A DNA stretch of 64,000 bases from Nioella halotolerans (GCA_003428585.1 QVQC01000079.1:62001-126000); one strand, 5' to 3'; shown: positions 34,691 through 44,365, counted from the stretch's first letter. Notes: generated by a model from the letters alone, not told the origin. Translations and numbers: made by a program.

Positions 34691-36742
34691 ATGACCGAAG
34701 AAAGCCCTGTAACCGTCGAAAAAGACGGCGATATCGCATGGGTCACCATCGACAGTCCGCCGGTGAATGCAACCTCGCAGGCGGTGCGTGCCGGGCTGGA
34801 ACGCGCGGTGGGTGAGGTTGCGGGGGCGCGCCTCGCCGTGCTGCGCTGTGCCGGGAAGACGTTTATCGCGGGCGGCGACATGTCGGAATTCGACGGCCCC
34901 GCTTTGCTGCCGCACCTGCCCGACGTGGTGCAGATGATAGAGGACAACGAGGTGCCGTTTCTGGCGCTGATGCATGGCTCGGTCCTTGGTGGCGGGTTCG
35001 AGATTGCCATGGGCTGCGCTTGGCGGTTCGCGGCGCCGGGCACGACGTTCGGCCTGCCGGAAGTCAATGTCGGGTTGATCCCCGGCGCGGGTGGCACCCA
35101 GCGCGCGCCGCGGCTGCTGGGTATGGAGGCCGCGATCGAGATGGCCTGCAAGGGCCGGATGTATTCGGCCGAGCAGATGCTGGAACTGGGTGGCGTGGAC
35201 CAGATCGAGGGCGACCTGGACGCCGCCGCGCGTGCCTTCGCCGCCGATCTGCCGGCGCGGCCCGATCCTGTCAGCGCGCGCAACGCCGCGCCTTTGGGCG
35301 AGGCGGAGTATGCGAAAAAGGAAGCGGACATCCGGAAATCCGCCAAGGGTCAGCAGGCGCCACTTCTGAACTTGGACGCCCTGCAATGGGCGGCGCTGCC
35401 CTTTGCCGAGGGTCAGCCGAAGGAACGCGCGCGGCATCTGGAAATGCGGGCCGGGGCCGAAAGCCGCGCCCTGCGCCATGCCTTCTTTGCCGAGCGCAAG
35501 GTGATGAAACCGAAGGCCATCGCCGGGGCCACACCGCGCCAGATTTCCCATGTCGCCGTTGTTGGCGGCGGCCTGATGGGGGCCGGCATCGCGATGTCGA
35601 GCCTTCTGGCCGATCTGCAAGTGACCCTGATCGAGCGTAGCGAGGAGGATGCAAACGCCGCGCATGCGCGGGTCGAAGGCTTGCTGGGCGGTGCCTTGTC
35701 GCGTGGGAAGATTACGCAAGATCAATACGATGCGAAACTGGCGCGCTTTGCCGCCGTGGACGATTACAATGCCGCCGCCGGTGCCGATCTGGCGATAGAG
35801 GCGGTGTTCGAGGATCTCACGGTCAAGCGTCAGGTCTTTGCCGAACTCGCCAAGGCGTTGGGCGAGGCGGCGATCCTTGCGACCAACACCTCCTATCTCG
35901 ACCCGCGCGAGATCTTCGCCGATATTCCCGAAAAGGCCCGCTGCCTGGGGCTGCACTTCTTTTCGCCCGCGCATGTCATGAAACTGGTCGAGGTGGTGAC
36001 AACGCCCGAAACCGACCGCGATGTGCTCGCCACCGGATTCGCCTTCGGCAAACGGCTCAAGAAAGTGACCGTTCTGTCACGCATTTGCGACGGGTTCATC
36101 GGCAACCGCATGCTGTCAGCCTATCGACGCGAGGCGGAATACCTGCTGGCCGATGGCGCGTTGCCGCACGAAGTCGATGCGGCGATGCGCGGCTTTGGCA
36201 TGCCGATGGGACCGTTCGAGTTGCAGGACCTGACGGGGTTGCAGATCGCATGGGCCAACCGCAAGCGGCAGGCGGCGACGCGCGACCCGAAGGAACGCTA
36301 TGAGCGGATCGCCGACACGCTGTGCGAACAGGGGCGGCTGGGCCAGCGGGCCGGCAAGGGCTGGTATCGCTACCCCGAGGGCAGCCGCACGCCGGAGCGT
36401 GACCCGGAGGTGGAAAAGCTGATCACTGACTATTCCGCCGAACGCGGGATCACGCGGCGCGGGTTTACCGGGGACGAGATCCGCGACCGGCTGCTGGCTG
36501 TCTACGCCAACGAGGGCGGACGGATCGTCGAGGAGGGCATCGCCGAGGATTTCGCCGCGGTCGATGTGGTCAAGCTATACGGCTACGGCTTCCCGCGCTG
36601 GCGGGGCGGACCGATGCATTATGCTGAAACGCGCGGCTGGGCCGAGATGGCCCGCATCATGCGAGACGTGGCCGGGGAGAGCCTGAACAGCTGGGTCATG
36701 GCCGACCATCTGGCCCGCGCGCTGAAAGGAGAAAAGACATGA
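34691..36742 (+). CDS. Fused enoyl-CoA hydratase / 3-hydroxyacyl-CoA dehydrogenase (PaaF+PaaH role)
   Basis: FadB/FadJ-type multifunctional protein, 683 aa. The N-domain (1-190) is a crotonase with both hydratase glutamates (Glu104 in Gly-Gly-Phe-Glu-Ile-Ala; Glu124 in Leu-Pro-Glu-Val-Asn) and the Pro-Gly-Ala-Gly-Gly-Thr-Gln loop. A dehydrogenase NAD fold starts at Val-Gly-Gly-Gly-Leu-Met-Gly (291-297), with the catalytic His in Phe-Phe-Ser-Pro-Ala-His, followed by two C-terminal 3HCDH domains. In this context it should perform the hydration and oxidation of 2,3-dehydroadipyl-CoA, work done by separate PaaF and PaaH in E. coli. The ATG at 34691 follows GGGAGGAC. Confidence 0.88.
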   Translation: MTEESPVTVEKDGDIAWVTIDSPPVNATSQAVRAGLERAVGEVAGARLAVLRCAGKTFIAGGDMSEFDGPALLPHLPDVVQMIEDNEVPFLALMHGSVLGGGFEIAMGCAWRFAAPGTTFGLPEVNVGLIPGAGGTQRAPRLLGMEAAIEMACKGRMYSAEQMLELGGVDQIEGDLDAAARAFAADLPARPDPVSARNAAPLGEAEYAKKEADIRKSAKGQQAPLLNLDALQWAALPFAEGQPKERARHLEMRAGAESRALRHAFFAERKVMKPKAIAGATPRQISHVAVVGGGLMGAGIAMSSLLADLQVTLIERSEEDANAAHARVEGLLGGALSRGKITQDQYDAKLARFAAVDDYNAAAGADLAIEAVFEDLTVKRQVFAELAKALGEAAILATNTSYLDPREIFADIPEKARCLGLHFFSPAHVMKLVEVVTTPETDRDVLATGFAFGKRLKKVTVLSRICDGFIGNRMLSAYRREAEYLLADGALPHEVDAAMRGFGMPMGPFELQDLTGLQIAWANRKRQAATRDPKERYERIADTLCEQGRLGQRAGKGWYRYPEGSRTPERDPEVEKLITDYSAERGITRRGFTGDEIRDRLLAVYANEGGRIVEEGIAEDFAAVDVVKLYGYGFPRWRGGPMHYAETRGWAEMARIMRDVAGESLNSWVMADHLARALKGEKT

Positions 36743-38766
36743 GCCTATCGGACGTCAAGAGCTTCGCCGCCGGTGAATGGATCGCGCCCGGTGACGGCGC
36801 GCGCATGATCGCAAGCGCCGTGACCGGTGACCCGATCGCGCGGGCGGGCGGCGCGCTGCCGGTGCAGGAGATGCTGGACCATGCCCGGCGCGTGGGCGGC
36901 CCGGCCTTGCGCAAGATGACCTTCCATGACCGCGCCCGGATGCTGAAGGCGCTGTCGATCGAACTGGGCAAGCACAAGCAGGCGCTTTACGACCTGTCCT
37001 TCAATACCGGGGCGACGCAATCCGATCACCTGATCGACATCGACGGCGGCATCGGGACGATGTTCGTCTTCGCCTCCAAGGGGCGGCGCGAAATGCCGGA
37101 CGGGCATGTCTACCTCGACGGCGAGGTGGAACAGCTCAGCCGTGACGGCACGTTCCTGGGCCAGCATGTCTGCACCCCGTTGCAAGGCGTCGCGGTGCAT
37201 ATCAACGCCTTCAACTTCCCGGTCTGGGGGATGCTGGAAAAGCTGGCGCCGACGCTGCTGGCGGGTGTTCCGGCCATCGTGAAACCGGCGACGGCCACCT
37301 GCTATGTCACCGAACTGGCGGTGAAGATCATGCTTGAAAGCGGCCTTCTGCCCGAGGGCGCGCTGCAACTGGTCGCGGGCGGGGTGGGCGACATGCTCGA
37401 CCGGCTGGGTTGCCAGGACGTTGTCAGCTTCACGGGGTCGGCGGCGACGGCGCTTAGCCTGCGGTCGAACGATACCATCCTGCGCAATTCGGTGAGGTTC
37501 GTGGCCGAGCAGGACAGCCTCAACGCCTCGATCCTCGGGCCCGACGTGGAGCCGGGCAGCCCGGAATTCGACCTCTTCGTGAAGGAGGTCAGCCGCGAGA
37601 TGACGGCCAAGGCAGGGCAGAAATGCACCGCGATCCGCCGCATCCTCGTGCCCGAGGCGCGTCAGGAGGCGTTGATAGAGGCACTGTCGGCGCGGTTGTC
37701 GAAAACCGTGATCGGCGACCCGCGGGCCGAAACCACGCGCATGGGCGCGCTTGTTTCCGGGGGGCAAAAGGCTGACGTGCTCGAAAAGGCGGCGCTTATC
37801 AGCGAAGAGGCCGAACGCGTCTTCGGCGACCCCAAGGCGTTCGAGGTGCACGGCGCCGACGCAGAAAAGGGCGCGTTCCTGCCGCCGATGCTGTTTCATT
37901 GCGCCGACCCCGACGCGGGTATCCGCGTGCACGATACCGAGGCATTCGGCCCGGTCAGCACCGTGATGGGCTACCGCGACCTTGGCCACGCGGTCGAGCT
38001 GGCCAACCGGGGGCAGGGCAGCCTTGTCGCTTCGCTCATCACGCATGACCCCGCCGTCGCGCGCGAGGTTGTGCTGGGCGCCGGGGCCTTCCACGGGCGC
38101 ATCTATATCAACGACCGCGACAGCATGAAGGAAAGCACCGGCCATGGCTCGCCCCTGCCGCACATGGTGCATGGCGGGCCGGGCCGGGCCGGCGGCGGCG
38201 AGGAACTGGGCGGCGTGCGCGGCGTGAAACACTACATGCAGCGCACCGCGATCCAGGGCAGCCCGGAGATGCTGTCGGCCATCGGCGGCACCTGGGTGCC
38301 GGGGGCGCGGGAAATCGCGGGGCCGGCCCATCCCTTCACCCGCCGCTTCGGCGATCTGCAGATCGGCGAGACGATCCACACCGACCCGCGCGAGGTCACG
38401 TTGGACGATATCGAGCATTTCGCGGATTTCACCGGCGATACCTTCTACGCCCACATGGATCAGGAGGCGGCGGAACGGAACCCGTTCTTTCCCGGTCGGG
38501 TGGCGCATGGCTACCTGCTCTTGTCCTTCGCCGCCGGGCTGTTCGTGGAGCCGGACGAGGGGCCGGTGCTGGCCAATACCGGGCTCGACAATCTTCGCTT
38601 CATGAAGCCGGTCGAGGCCGGCGACAGCGTCAAGGTGCGGCTGACGGTCAAGAAGAAGACGCCGCGCAACGAGGAATATGGCGAGGTACGCTGGCACGTG
38701 ACCCTGACCAACCAGGACGACGAGAAAGTCGCGGAATATGAGCTACTGACCATGAACGCCTACTAG
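36739..38766 (+). CDS. paaZ: Bifunctional oxepin-CoA hydrolase / semialdehyde dehydrogenase
   Basis: Ring-opening enzyme, 675 aa. The aldehyde dehydrogenase domain (1 to about 520) has Glu257 and nucleophile Cys296 (Lys-Ala-Gly-Gln-Lys-Cys-Thr-Ala), one residue off from E. coli Glu256/Cys295. The MaoC-like hydrolase domain (about 535-675) has the Asp567-x4-His572 pair in Phe-Thr-Gly-Asp-Thr-Phe-Tyr-Ala-His, equal in spacing to Asp561/His566. The start overlaps the upstream stop (ATGA). Both activities look intact, so the product should be 3-oxo-5,6-dehydrosuberyl-CoA for the thiolase. Confidence 0.95.
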   Translation: MSLSDVKSFAAGEWIAPGDGARMIASAVTGDPIARAGGALPVQEMLDHARRVGGPALRKMTFHDRARMLKALSIELGKHKQALYDLSFNTGATQSDHLIDIDGGIGTMFVFASKGRREMPDGHVYLDGEVEQLSRDGTFLGQHVCTPLQGVAVHINAFNFPVWGMLEKLAPTLLAGVPAIVKPATATCYVTELAVKIMLESGLLPEGALQLVAGGVGDMLDRLGCQDVVSFTGSAATALSLRSNDTILRNSVRFVAEQDSLNASILGPDVEPGSPEFDLFVKEVSREMTAKAGQKCTAIRRILVPEARQEALIEALSARLSKTVIGDPRAETTRMGALVSGGQKADVLEKAALISEEAERVFGDPKAFEVHGADAEKGAFLPPMLFHCADPDAGIRVHDTEAFGPVSTVMGYRDLGHAVELANRGQGSLVASLITHDPAVAREVVLGAGAFHGRIYINDRDSMKESTGHGSPLPHMVHGGPGRAGGGEELGGVRGVKHYMQRTAIQGSPEMLSAIGGTWVPGAREIAGPAHPFTRRFGDLQIGETIHTDPREVTLDDIEHFADFTGDTFYAHMDQEAAERNPFFPGRVAHGYLLLSFAAGLFVEPDEGPVLANTGLDNLRFMKPVEAGDSVKVRLTVKKKTPRNEEYGEVRWHVTLTNQDDEKVAEYELLTMNAY

Positions 38767-38826
38767 GCGGCGGCAAAACCCCGCGCCTGCTTGTCGCCGG
38801 CGCGGGAGCTTGCCTATAGTCGCGAC

Positions 38827-39636
38827 ATGGACAGCGCCAGCCAGACCTTCCGTGATGCGGCCGATCTGCTGACCCGGGGCGAAAGCCACCGGGTATGGTC
38901 GCTGATCGTGACCATTTTCGGCGACATGGCGCAGGGCGCCGGCGACGCGATCAGCGGCGCGGCACTGGCGCGCCTTGTCGGGTTGATGGGGATCCGGCCC
39001 GAAGCGATGCGCGTCGCCCTGCACCGGCTGCGCAAGGATGGCTGGATCGACAGCCGCCGCGAGGGGCGGGGCAGCCTGCACTGGCTGACTCCCTTCGGCC
39101 GGCGCCGGAGCGCCGAGGCCAGTCCGCGCATCTATGAGCGGGTGCGCAGCCTGCCCGGGACATGGCATCTGCTGCTGTCGGGCGGCGCCGACGGAACCGG
39201 GCGCGCCCAACTCGAGGCGGCCGTGCTGACCGGCGATTACCTGCCCATCGGGACGCAGGCGCTGCTGGGGCCGGGGCCGCTGCCCGGCGATCTGCACGGG
39301 CTATTGGGGGCCGACATCACCCGCTTTCAGGTGCCCGGCTGGCTGCGCGATCAGGTCTGCCCCGCCGAGGTCGTGGCCCTCTACAACGGGTTCGAGGCCG
39401 ATCTTGGCGCGGTGGCAGCCATTCTGGACCGTGGCCCGCCGCTTGGTGCTTTGGAAACCGCGGCGATCCGGCTTTTATGCGTGCATTCGTGGCGGCGGCT
39501 GTTGTTTCGGCACCCGGACCTGCCCGATGTGTTTTTTCCCGACAACTGGCCCGGCCCGGTCTGCCGGGCGCGGTTTTGCGACCTGATAGAGCGGTTGCCC
39601 GCGCCGGGCCTTGACCGGCTTGAGGCGCCGGCATGA
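38827..39636 (+). CDS. PaaX-family transcriptional regulator
   Basis: GntR-like winged helix plus PaaX domains, 269 aa (E. coli PaaX 316). The HTH is at about residues 20-75: Ser-Leu-Ile-Val-Thr-Ile-Phe-Gly-Asp, then Pro-Glu-Ala-Met-Arg-Val-Ala-Leu-His-Arg-Leu-Arg-Lys-Asp-Gly-Trp-Ile. The C-terminal region has the PaaX_C-like Leu-His-Ser-Trp-Arg-Arg-Leu-Leu-Phe-Arg-His-Pro-Asp-Leu-Pro block. PaaX proteins bind phenylacetyl-CoA. It follows paaZ by 60 nt and may be read through from it. A PaaX in addition to a TetR regulator gives this pathway two candidate repressors. Confidence 0.9.
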   Translation: MDSASQTFRDAADLLTRGESHRVWSLIVTIFGDMAQGAGDAISGAALARLVGLMGIRPEAMRVALHRLRKDGWIDSRREGRGSLHWLTPFGRRRSAEASPRIYERVRSLPGTWHLLLSGGADGTGRAQLEAAVLTGDYLPIGTQALLGPGPLPGDLHGLLGADITRFQVPGWLRDQVCPAEVVALYNGFEADLGAVAAILDRGPPLGALETAAIRLLCVHSWRRLLFRHPDLPDVFFPDNWPGPVCRARFCDLIERLPAPGLDRLEAPA

Positions 39637-39994
39637 TCGCGACAGCGGCTGGTGGCCATGAAGGGGCTTCGGGCGCGCCGGCCGATTCCGGGGCGGCACG
39701 GGCGGAGATGTTTCCCGCTTGATGGCCAAATCATCGGAGGCGGGTAGAAAATGTGCAGCAAAACAGCCAATCCGCCTGCGAAATTGTCCTGTATTGGTCT
39801 TTCGAACTAAAATTTGAAGGGGGGGTGGACGTGCACGGCCTAGTGCTTAAGGTCGTTGAAGCGCAAGACGTGTCGCTTTTGTGCTTGCACGTGTCGCTTG
39901 AAGCGGTCGAAAAAGCGGCGCCTGCGTAAAGAATGGCCAAAAGAGCCAGACAAGAACCAGCACCGGCAGAGGTGCCGGACAACAGGGAAGAAAC
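39637..39994 (+). other. Intergenic leader of the polyamine-type transporter operon
   Basis: No gene is seen. It contains two direct copies of ACGTGTCGCTT (39868-39878 and 39889-39899) exactly 21 bp apart, about two helical turns, and a hairpin CCGGCA-GAGG-TGCCGG (39963-39978) 16 nt before the ATPase gene. An AT-rich patch around 39760-39815 could carry the promoter. The repeats are good candidates for an activator or repressor site. Confidence 0.5.
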
Positions 39995-41095
39995 ATGAAC
40001 GCGAGTTCCGGATCGGACAATTTCGTGGTCTTCGACCGCGTGCAAAAAAGCTACGACGGCGTTGAACTGGTCGTCAAAGACCTGAACCTTGCGATTGGCA
40101 GGGGCGAATTCCTGACCATGCTGGGGCCCTCGGGGTCGGGCAAGACGACCTGCCTGATGATGCTGGCCGGGTTCGAGACGGCGACGCATGGCGAAATCCT
40201 GCTCGACGGTAAGCCGATCAACAACATCCCGCCGCACAAGCGCGGTATCGGCATGGTGTTCCAGAACTACGCGCTGTTCCCGCACATGACGATCGGCGAG
40301 AACCTGTCCTTTCCGCTTGAAGTGCGCAATATCGGCAAGTCCGAGCGCGAGGAAAAGGTCAAGCGCGCCCTCGAGATGGTCCAGATGAACGACTATCAGG
40401 GGCGTCGCCCGGCGCAGCTTTCAGGCGGGCAGCAGCAGCGGATCGCGCTGGCCCGCGCGCTGGTGTTCGAACCGGAACTGGTGTTGATGGACGAACCGCT
40501 CGGCGCCCTCGACAAGCAGTTGCGAGAGCACATGCAGTTCGAGATCACCAAGCTCGCCCACGAACTGGGCATCACCACCGTCTACGTGACCCATGACCAG
40601 ACCGAGGCGCTGACCATGTCGGACCGCGTCGCCGTGTTCGACGATGGCCGCATCCAGCAGCTGGCCGCGCCGGATGAGCTTTACGAGCAGCCGCAGAACA
40701 GTTTCGTGGCGCAGTTCATCGGCGAAAACAACACGCTGATGGGCACGGTCAGCAAGATCGACGGCGACCAGGCCGAGGTGACGCTGGACGATGGCGAGGT
40801 GATCGACACCAAGCCCGTCAATGTCAACAAGGTCGGGGATCGCACGCTGGTTTCCATCCGGCCCGAACGGGTCGAGTTCAACAAGGAGCGGTTGACGCCC
40901 GGCGCCCATACGATCAAGGCCGAGGTGCTGGAATTCATCTATATGGGTGACATTTACCGCACGCGCCTGCGCGTGGCCGGCAGCGACGACTTCTTTATCA
41001 AGACACGCAACGCCCCCGATCAACGCCGCCTGAAGCCGGGCGAGCGGATCGAGATCGGGTGGCGTGCTCAGGATTGCCGGGCGCTCGACGCCTGA
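39995..41095 (+). CDS. potA: Polyamine-type ABC transporter ATP-binding protein
   Basis: ATPase of a spermidine/putrescine-type importer, 366 aa. It has Walker A Gly-Pro-Ser-Gly-Ser-Gly-Lys-Thr-Thr (44-52), the signature Leu-Ser-Gly-Gly-Gln-Gln-Gln, Walker B Leu-Val-Leu-Met-Asp-Glu-Pro, the H-loop Val-Thr-His-Asp-Gln, and a C-terminal TOBE_2 domain from about residue 285. The first gene of the operon is the ATPase, followed by the binding protein after 69 nt. The true substrate could be a polyamine or another small cation. Confidence 0.88.
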   Translation: MNASSGSDNFVVFDRVQKSYDGVELVVKDLNLAIGRGEFLTMLGPSGSGKTTCLMMLAGFETATHGEILLDGKPINNIPPHKRGIGMVFQNYALFPHMTIGENLSFPLEVRNIGKSEREEKVKRALEMVQMNDYQGRRPAQLSGGQQQRIALARALVFEPELVLMDEPLGALDKQLREHMQFEITKLAHELGITTVYVTHDQTEALTMSDRVAVFDDGRIQQLAAPDELYEQPQNSFVAQFIGENNTLMGTVSKIDGDQAEVTLDDGEVIDTKPVNVNKVGDRTLVSIRPERVEFNKERLTPGAHTIKAEVLEFIYMGDIYRTRLRVAGSDDFFIKTRNAPDQRRLKPGERIEIGWRAQDCRALDA

Positions 41096-41164
41096 GCATG
41101 GCGGCCGCCGGGACACCGGCAGTCGCGTCACGACAAAACAATAGACTCAACAGAGGAGAGACTC

Positions 41165-42292
41165 ATGAAACTCAAATCAGTTCTCATGCTGACCACGGGC
41201 GCTGCGCTCGCCGCGCCCATGGCGCTCGCCGAGAGCCACGGCGGAATGGACATGGCCGACAGCATGACGCTTGTCAGCTGGGGCGGTGCCTACCAAGACA
41301 GCCAGATCAACGCCTACGCGAACCCGTATCAGGAAATGAACCCTGACGTGGAAATCGTGTGGGACGAAAGCTCGGCCGAGGCCGTCGCCCGCCTGCGCGC
41401 GATGAACGAGGCCGGCAATGTCACATGGGACCTCGTGGACGTGCTCGCGTCCGACTCCATGCGTCTTTGCGATGAAGGCCTTGCCATGGAAATCGACCAT
41501 GATGAGGTTTTGGCACCGGGCGACGATGGCAGCGATGCCACCGACGATTTCGGCGACCTGATCGTGTCCGATTGCTTCATCCCGCAGATCGTCTTCTCGA
41601 CCACCTTCGGGTACCGCACGGATGTCGAAGAATGGAACGGCAACACGCCCGACGATATCTGCGACGTGTTCGACCTCGAAGCCTTCCCCGGCCAGCGATC
41701 GCTGGAACGCCGCCCGATCGGCAACATGGAATGGGCGCTGCTGTGTGATGGCGTCGCCATGGAAGACATCTACGACACGCTGGAAACCGAGGAAGGCGTC
41801 GAGCGCGCCTTCGCCAAGCTCGACACCATCGCCGACGAGGTCGTATGGTGGACCGCCGGCGCCGATACGCCGCAATTGCTGGCCGATGGCGAGGTTGTCT
41901 TCGGGTCGACCTATAACGGTCGCCTGTTCAGCCTGATCGAAGAACAGGACCAGCCGGTTGAAATGCTCTGGGACGCGCAGGTCTTCGATATCGATGGTTG
42001 GATCATCCCCGAAGGTCTGCCGGAAGATCGTCTGAACCGTGTTCTGGACTTCGTCCGGTACGCAACCGACACGCAGCGTCTGGCGGATCAGGCAGCCTAC
42101 ATTTCCTACGGTCCGGCGCGCGCCTCTTCGGCCCCGCTGGTCGGTGAGCATGCCGAGCTTGGCATCGATATGGGGCCGCACATGCCGACCGATCCGGAAA
42201 ACTCTGAGCGGGTGATCGTGTTCAACTACGAATGGTGGGCCGATTACCGCGACGACATGGATGCCCGCTTCCAGGCGTGGCTGTCCAACTGA
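41165..42292 (+). CDS. Periplasmic polyamine-type substrate-binding protein
   Basis: Extracellular solute-binding protein of the PotD/PotF class, 375 aa. A signal peptide covers residues 1-22 (Lys-Leu-Lys then a hydrophobic run ending Met-Ala-Leu-Ala). The mature part begins with Met-Thr-Leu-Val-Ser-Trp-Gly-Gly-Ala-Tyr, typical of this class, and has Trp-Thr-Ala-Gly-Ala-Asp-Thr-Pro-Gln and Gly-Ser-Thr-Tyr-Asn-Gly-Arg. It is very acidic, suggesting a marine or salt-adapted host and a cationic ligand. Confidence 0.9.
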   Translation: MKLKSVLMLTTGAALAAPMALAESHGGMDMADSMTLVSWGGAYQDSQINAYANPYQEMNPDVEIVWDESSAEAVARLRAMNEAGNVTWDLVDVLASDSMRLCDEGLAMEIDHDEVLAPGDDGSDATDDFGDLIVSDCFIPQIVFSTTFGYRTDVEEWNGNTPDDICDVFDLEAFPGQRSLERRPIGNMEWALLCDGVAMEDIYDTLETEEGVERAFAKLDTIADEVVWWTAGADTPQLLADGEVVFGSTYNGRLFSLIEEQDQPVEMLWDAQVFDIDGWIIPEGLPEDRLNRVLDFVRYATDTQRLADQAAYISYGPARASSAPLVGEHAELGIDMGPHMPTDPENSERVIVFNYEWWADYRDDMDARFQAWLSN

Positions 42293-42311
42293 GCCTTTGA
42301 CGGAAAGGGGC

Positions 42312-42332
42312 GGGCGGGCCTTTGGCCTGCCC
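42312..42332 (+). terminator. Intercistronic hairpin after the binding-protein gene
   Basis: A 9-bp stem with one G-T pair, GGGCGGGCC / GGCCTGCCC, and loop TTT, begins 20 nt after the binding-protein stop. Such hairpins often stabilise the upstream message and let the binding protein be made in excess over the permeases. No U-run follows. Confidence 0.6.
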
Positions 42333-42389
42333 GTTCCCCGAACCCGGCCGGAAACGCTGCCGGACACGATCATCAGGGGCCAGATCGCC

Positions 42390-42683
42390 ATGCCCAAGGG
42401 CTATATCATCGGGCACATCACCGTCACGGATCCCGACGCCTACCCGGAATACATCCGGCGCGACACGCCGATCCTCGAACGGCTGGGCGCCAGGTTCCTG
42501 GTGCGCGGCGGACGCTCGGAGGTTGCCGAGGGCAGCAGCCATGAACGCCACGTGGTGATCGAGTTTCCCAGCTATGACGCGGCCAAGGCCGCCTATAACG
42601 ACCCAGAGTACCAGGAAGTGGCCGAGATCCGGCGGGCCTCGGCGGACAGTGTCATCATCCTAGTGGAAGGCCACGACGAATGA
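42390..42683 (+). CDS. DUF1330 (NIPSNAP/EthD-like) protein within the transporter operon
   Basis: Small dimeric alpha-beta-barrel protein, 97 aa, of the DUF1330 family: Gly-Tyr-Ile-Ile-Gly-His-Ile-Thr-Val-Thr-Asp-Pro near the start, a central Val-Arg-Gly-Gly, and Val-Val-Ile-Glu-Phe-Pro-Ser-Tyr-Asp-Ala-Ala. No signal peptide. Its stop overlaps the permease start (ATGA), so it is made together with the permease. Function is unknown; the location between a binding protein and its permease is unusual. Confidence 0.82.
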   Translation: MPKGYIIGHITVTDPDAYPEYIRRDTPILERLGARFLVRGGRSEVAEGSSHERHVVIEFPSYDAAKAAYNDPEYQEVAEIRRASADSVIILVEGHDE

Positions 42684-44365
42684 CCGATAACACGGCACAA
42701 ACCGATAACGGCCCGGTGCTGGCCGCGGACGGGCGCCCGCTGAAAGCGAGCCTCAGAAAAGCGCTGCGCGCACAGAAAATCCGGGCGATGATGCTGATCG
42801 CGCCGCTTTTGCTGTTCATTGTTGTCACGTTCATCGCGCCGATCGCGGACATGCTGTTCCGCTCGGTCGAGAACCAGATCGTGGGCAATACGCTGCCCGA
42901 AACGACCGCGACGCTGGAAAGCTGGGATTTCGCCAACGGTGAACCGCCCGACGAAGCGGTGTTCGAAGCGCTCTATTACGACATGTTCCTTGCCGCCGAA
43001 GCCCGGCGCCATACGCGGGTCGGGTCGCGGCTCAACTACGAAGAGACCGGGATGTCGTCCCTGTTCCGGGGCACCGGACGGTCGCTCGATGATCTTGGCG
43101 ACGATTATTTCGACGTGTTCGAGGGCGTCGATCCGATCTGGGAAGAGGCCGGTTTCTGGTACGATTTCATGGGTGCAGGTGATGGCGACGCGGAAGCGGG
43201 GGGCCTGATAGACGCGCAGCGCGACCGGCTGTCCGCCTTGCTCGACGAACCGGTGGCGGGCGATGTGGGTTTCGTGCCGGACGCCGAGATTGCCGCGATC
43301 CTGCCGCGCACCGCCGATGCCTATGCGGCCTTCGCGGCCTACACGGCGCTAGTCGACGAGGATGTCGTCGCCGAGGAAGAACCGTGGGAAGCGGTCTTCA
43401 CCGCGCTGGCCACCGATTTGCGCCGCGACGGGGCGGGCGAGGCGATTGCGGCATATTCCGGCGACGGCGCCGCGGAGTTGCAAGCCGCATACGAGGCCCG
43501 CGATCAACTGCCCGACATCAGTTATACCGAGTTCTTCATCGAGGAAGACGAGGATTGGGGCAGCCTGGACACTTGGGGCACGATCCACGCCTATTCGCCG
43601 TCCTTCACGCCGGGTTATTTCCTGACCGCGATCGACATGCGGCTGACTCCCGAGGGCATTAGCGCGCAGCCCGAGAACCTTCAGATCTACGGCACGTTGT
43701 TCGGCCGGACGCTGTTCATGTCGATGGTCATCATGGGAAGCTGCATCTTGCTGGGCTATCCCATTGCCTTCCTGCTGGCCAACCTGCCGATGCGGACGTC
43801 CAACCTGCTTTTGATCCTTGTGCTGCTGCCATTCTGGACATCGCTTCTGGTGCGGACCTCGGCCTGGAAAGTTTTGTTGCAACAGCAAGGGGTGATCAAC
43901 GATCTCCTTGTCTGGATCGGGCTGGTCGCGGATGACAACCGATTGCAGCTGATCAACAACCAGACCGGTACGATCATCGCGATGACGCATATCCTGCTGC
44001 CATTCATGATCCTGCCGCTCTATTCGGTGATGCAGACGATCCCGCCCTCCTACATGCGGGCCGCGAAATCGCTTGGCGCAACGGATTGGACGGCCTTCTG
44101 GCGGGTCTACTTCCCCAATTCGGTGCCGGGGATCGGCGCGGGCTGCATCCTCGTCTTCATCCTGTCCATCGGCTATTACATCACGCCGGAACTGGTCGGT
44201 GGCGAAACCGGCACGTTCATCTCGAACCGGATTGCCTATCACATCTCTGACAGCTTGAACTGGGGCCTCGCGGCCGCGCTCGGGTCCATCCTGCTGGCCG
44301 TCGTGCTCGTGCTTTACTGGGCCTATGACAAGCTCGTCGGCATCGACAACGTGAAACTGGGGTAA
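42680..44365 (+). CDS. Polyamine-type ABC transporter permease with large extra domain
   Basis: Inner-membrane permease of the PotB type, but 561 aa instead of about 300. TM1 is residues 35-62; an insertion of about 275 residues (64-340) follows before TM2 (about 341-368), TM3 (374-400), TM4 (430-453), the EAA loop (Ala-Ala-Lys-Ser-Leu-Gly-Ala-Thr-Asp-Trp, 461-470), and two more segments (487-506, 529-548). The insert is acidic and rich in Asp, Glu and Ala with no recognised domain, and by topology should lie in the periplasm. Start overlaps the DUF1330 stop. Confidence 0.85.
   Translation: MTDNTAQTDNGPVLAADGRPLKASLRKALRAQKIRAMMLIAPLLLFIVVTFIAPIADMLFRSVENQIVGNTLPETTATLESWDFANGEPPDEAVFEALYYDMFLAAEARRHTRVGSRLNYEETGMSSLFRGTGRSLDDLGDDYFDVFEGVDPIWEEAGFWYDFMGAGDGDAEAGGLIDAQRDRLSALLDEPVAGDVGFVPDAEIAAILPRTADAYAAFAAYTALVDEDVVAEEEPWEAVFTALATDLRRDGAGEAIAAYSGDGAAELQAAYEARDQLPDISYTEFFIEEDEDWGSLDTWGTIHAYSPSFTPGYFLTAIDMRLTPEGISAQPENLQIYGTLFGRTLFMSMVIMGSCILLGYPIAFLLANLPMRTSNLLLILVLLPFWTSLLVRTSAWKVLLQQQGVINDLLVWIGLVADDNRLQLINNQTGTIIAMTHILLPFMILPLYSVMQTIPPSYMRAAKSLGATDWTAFWRVYFPNSVPGIGAGCILVFILSIGYYITPELVGGETGTFISNRIAYHISDSLNWGLAAALGSILLAVVLVLYWAYDKLVGIDNVKLG

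Noticed and set aside
36745..38697. 650-codon frame opposite paaZ
   Set aside because: paaZ has all catalytic residues at the expected positions; the antisense frame has no recognisable features.
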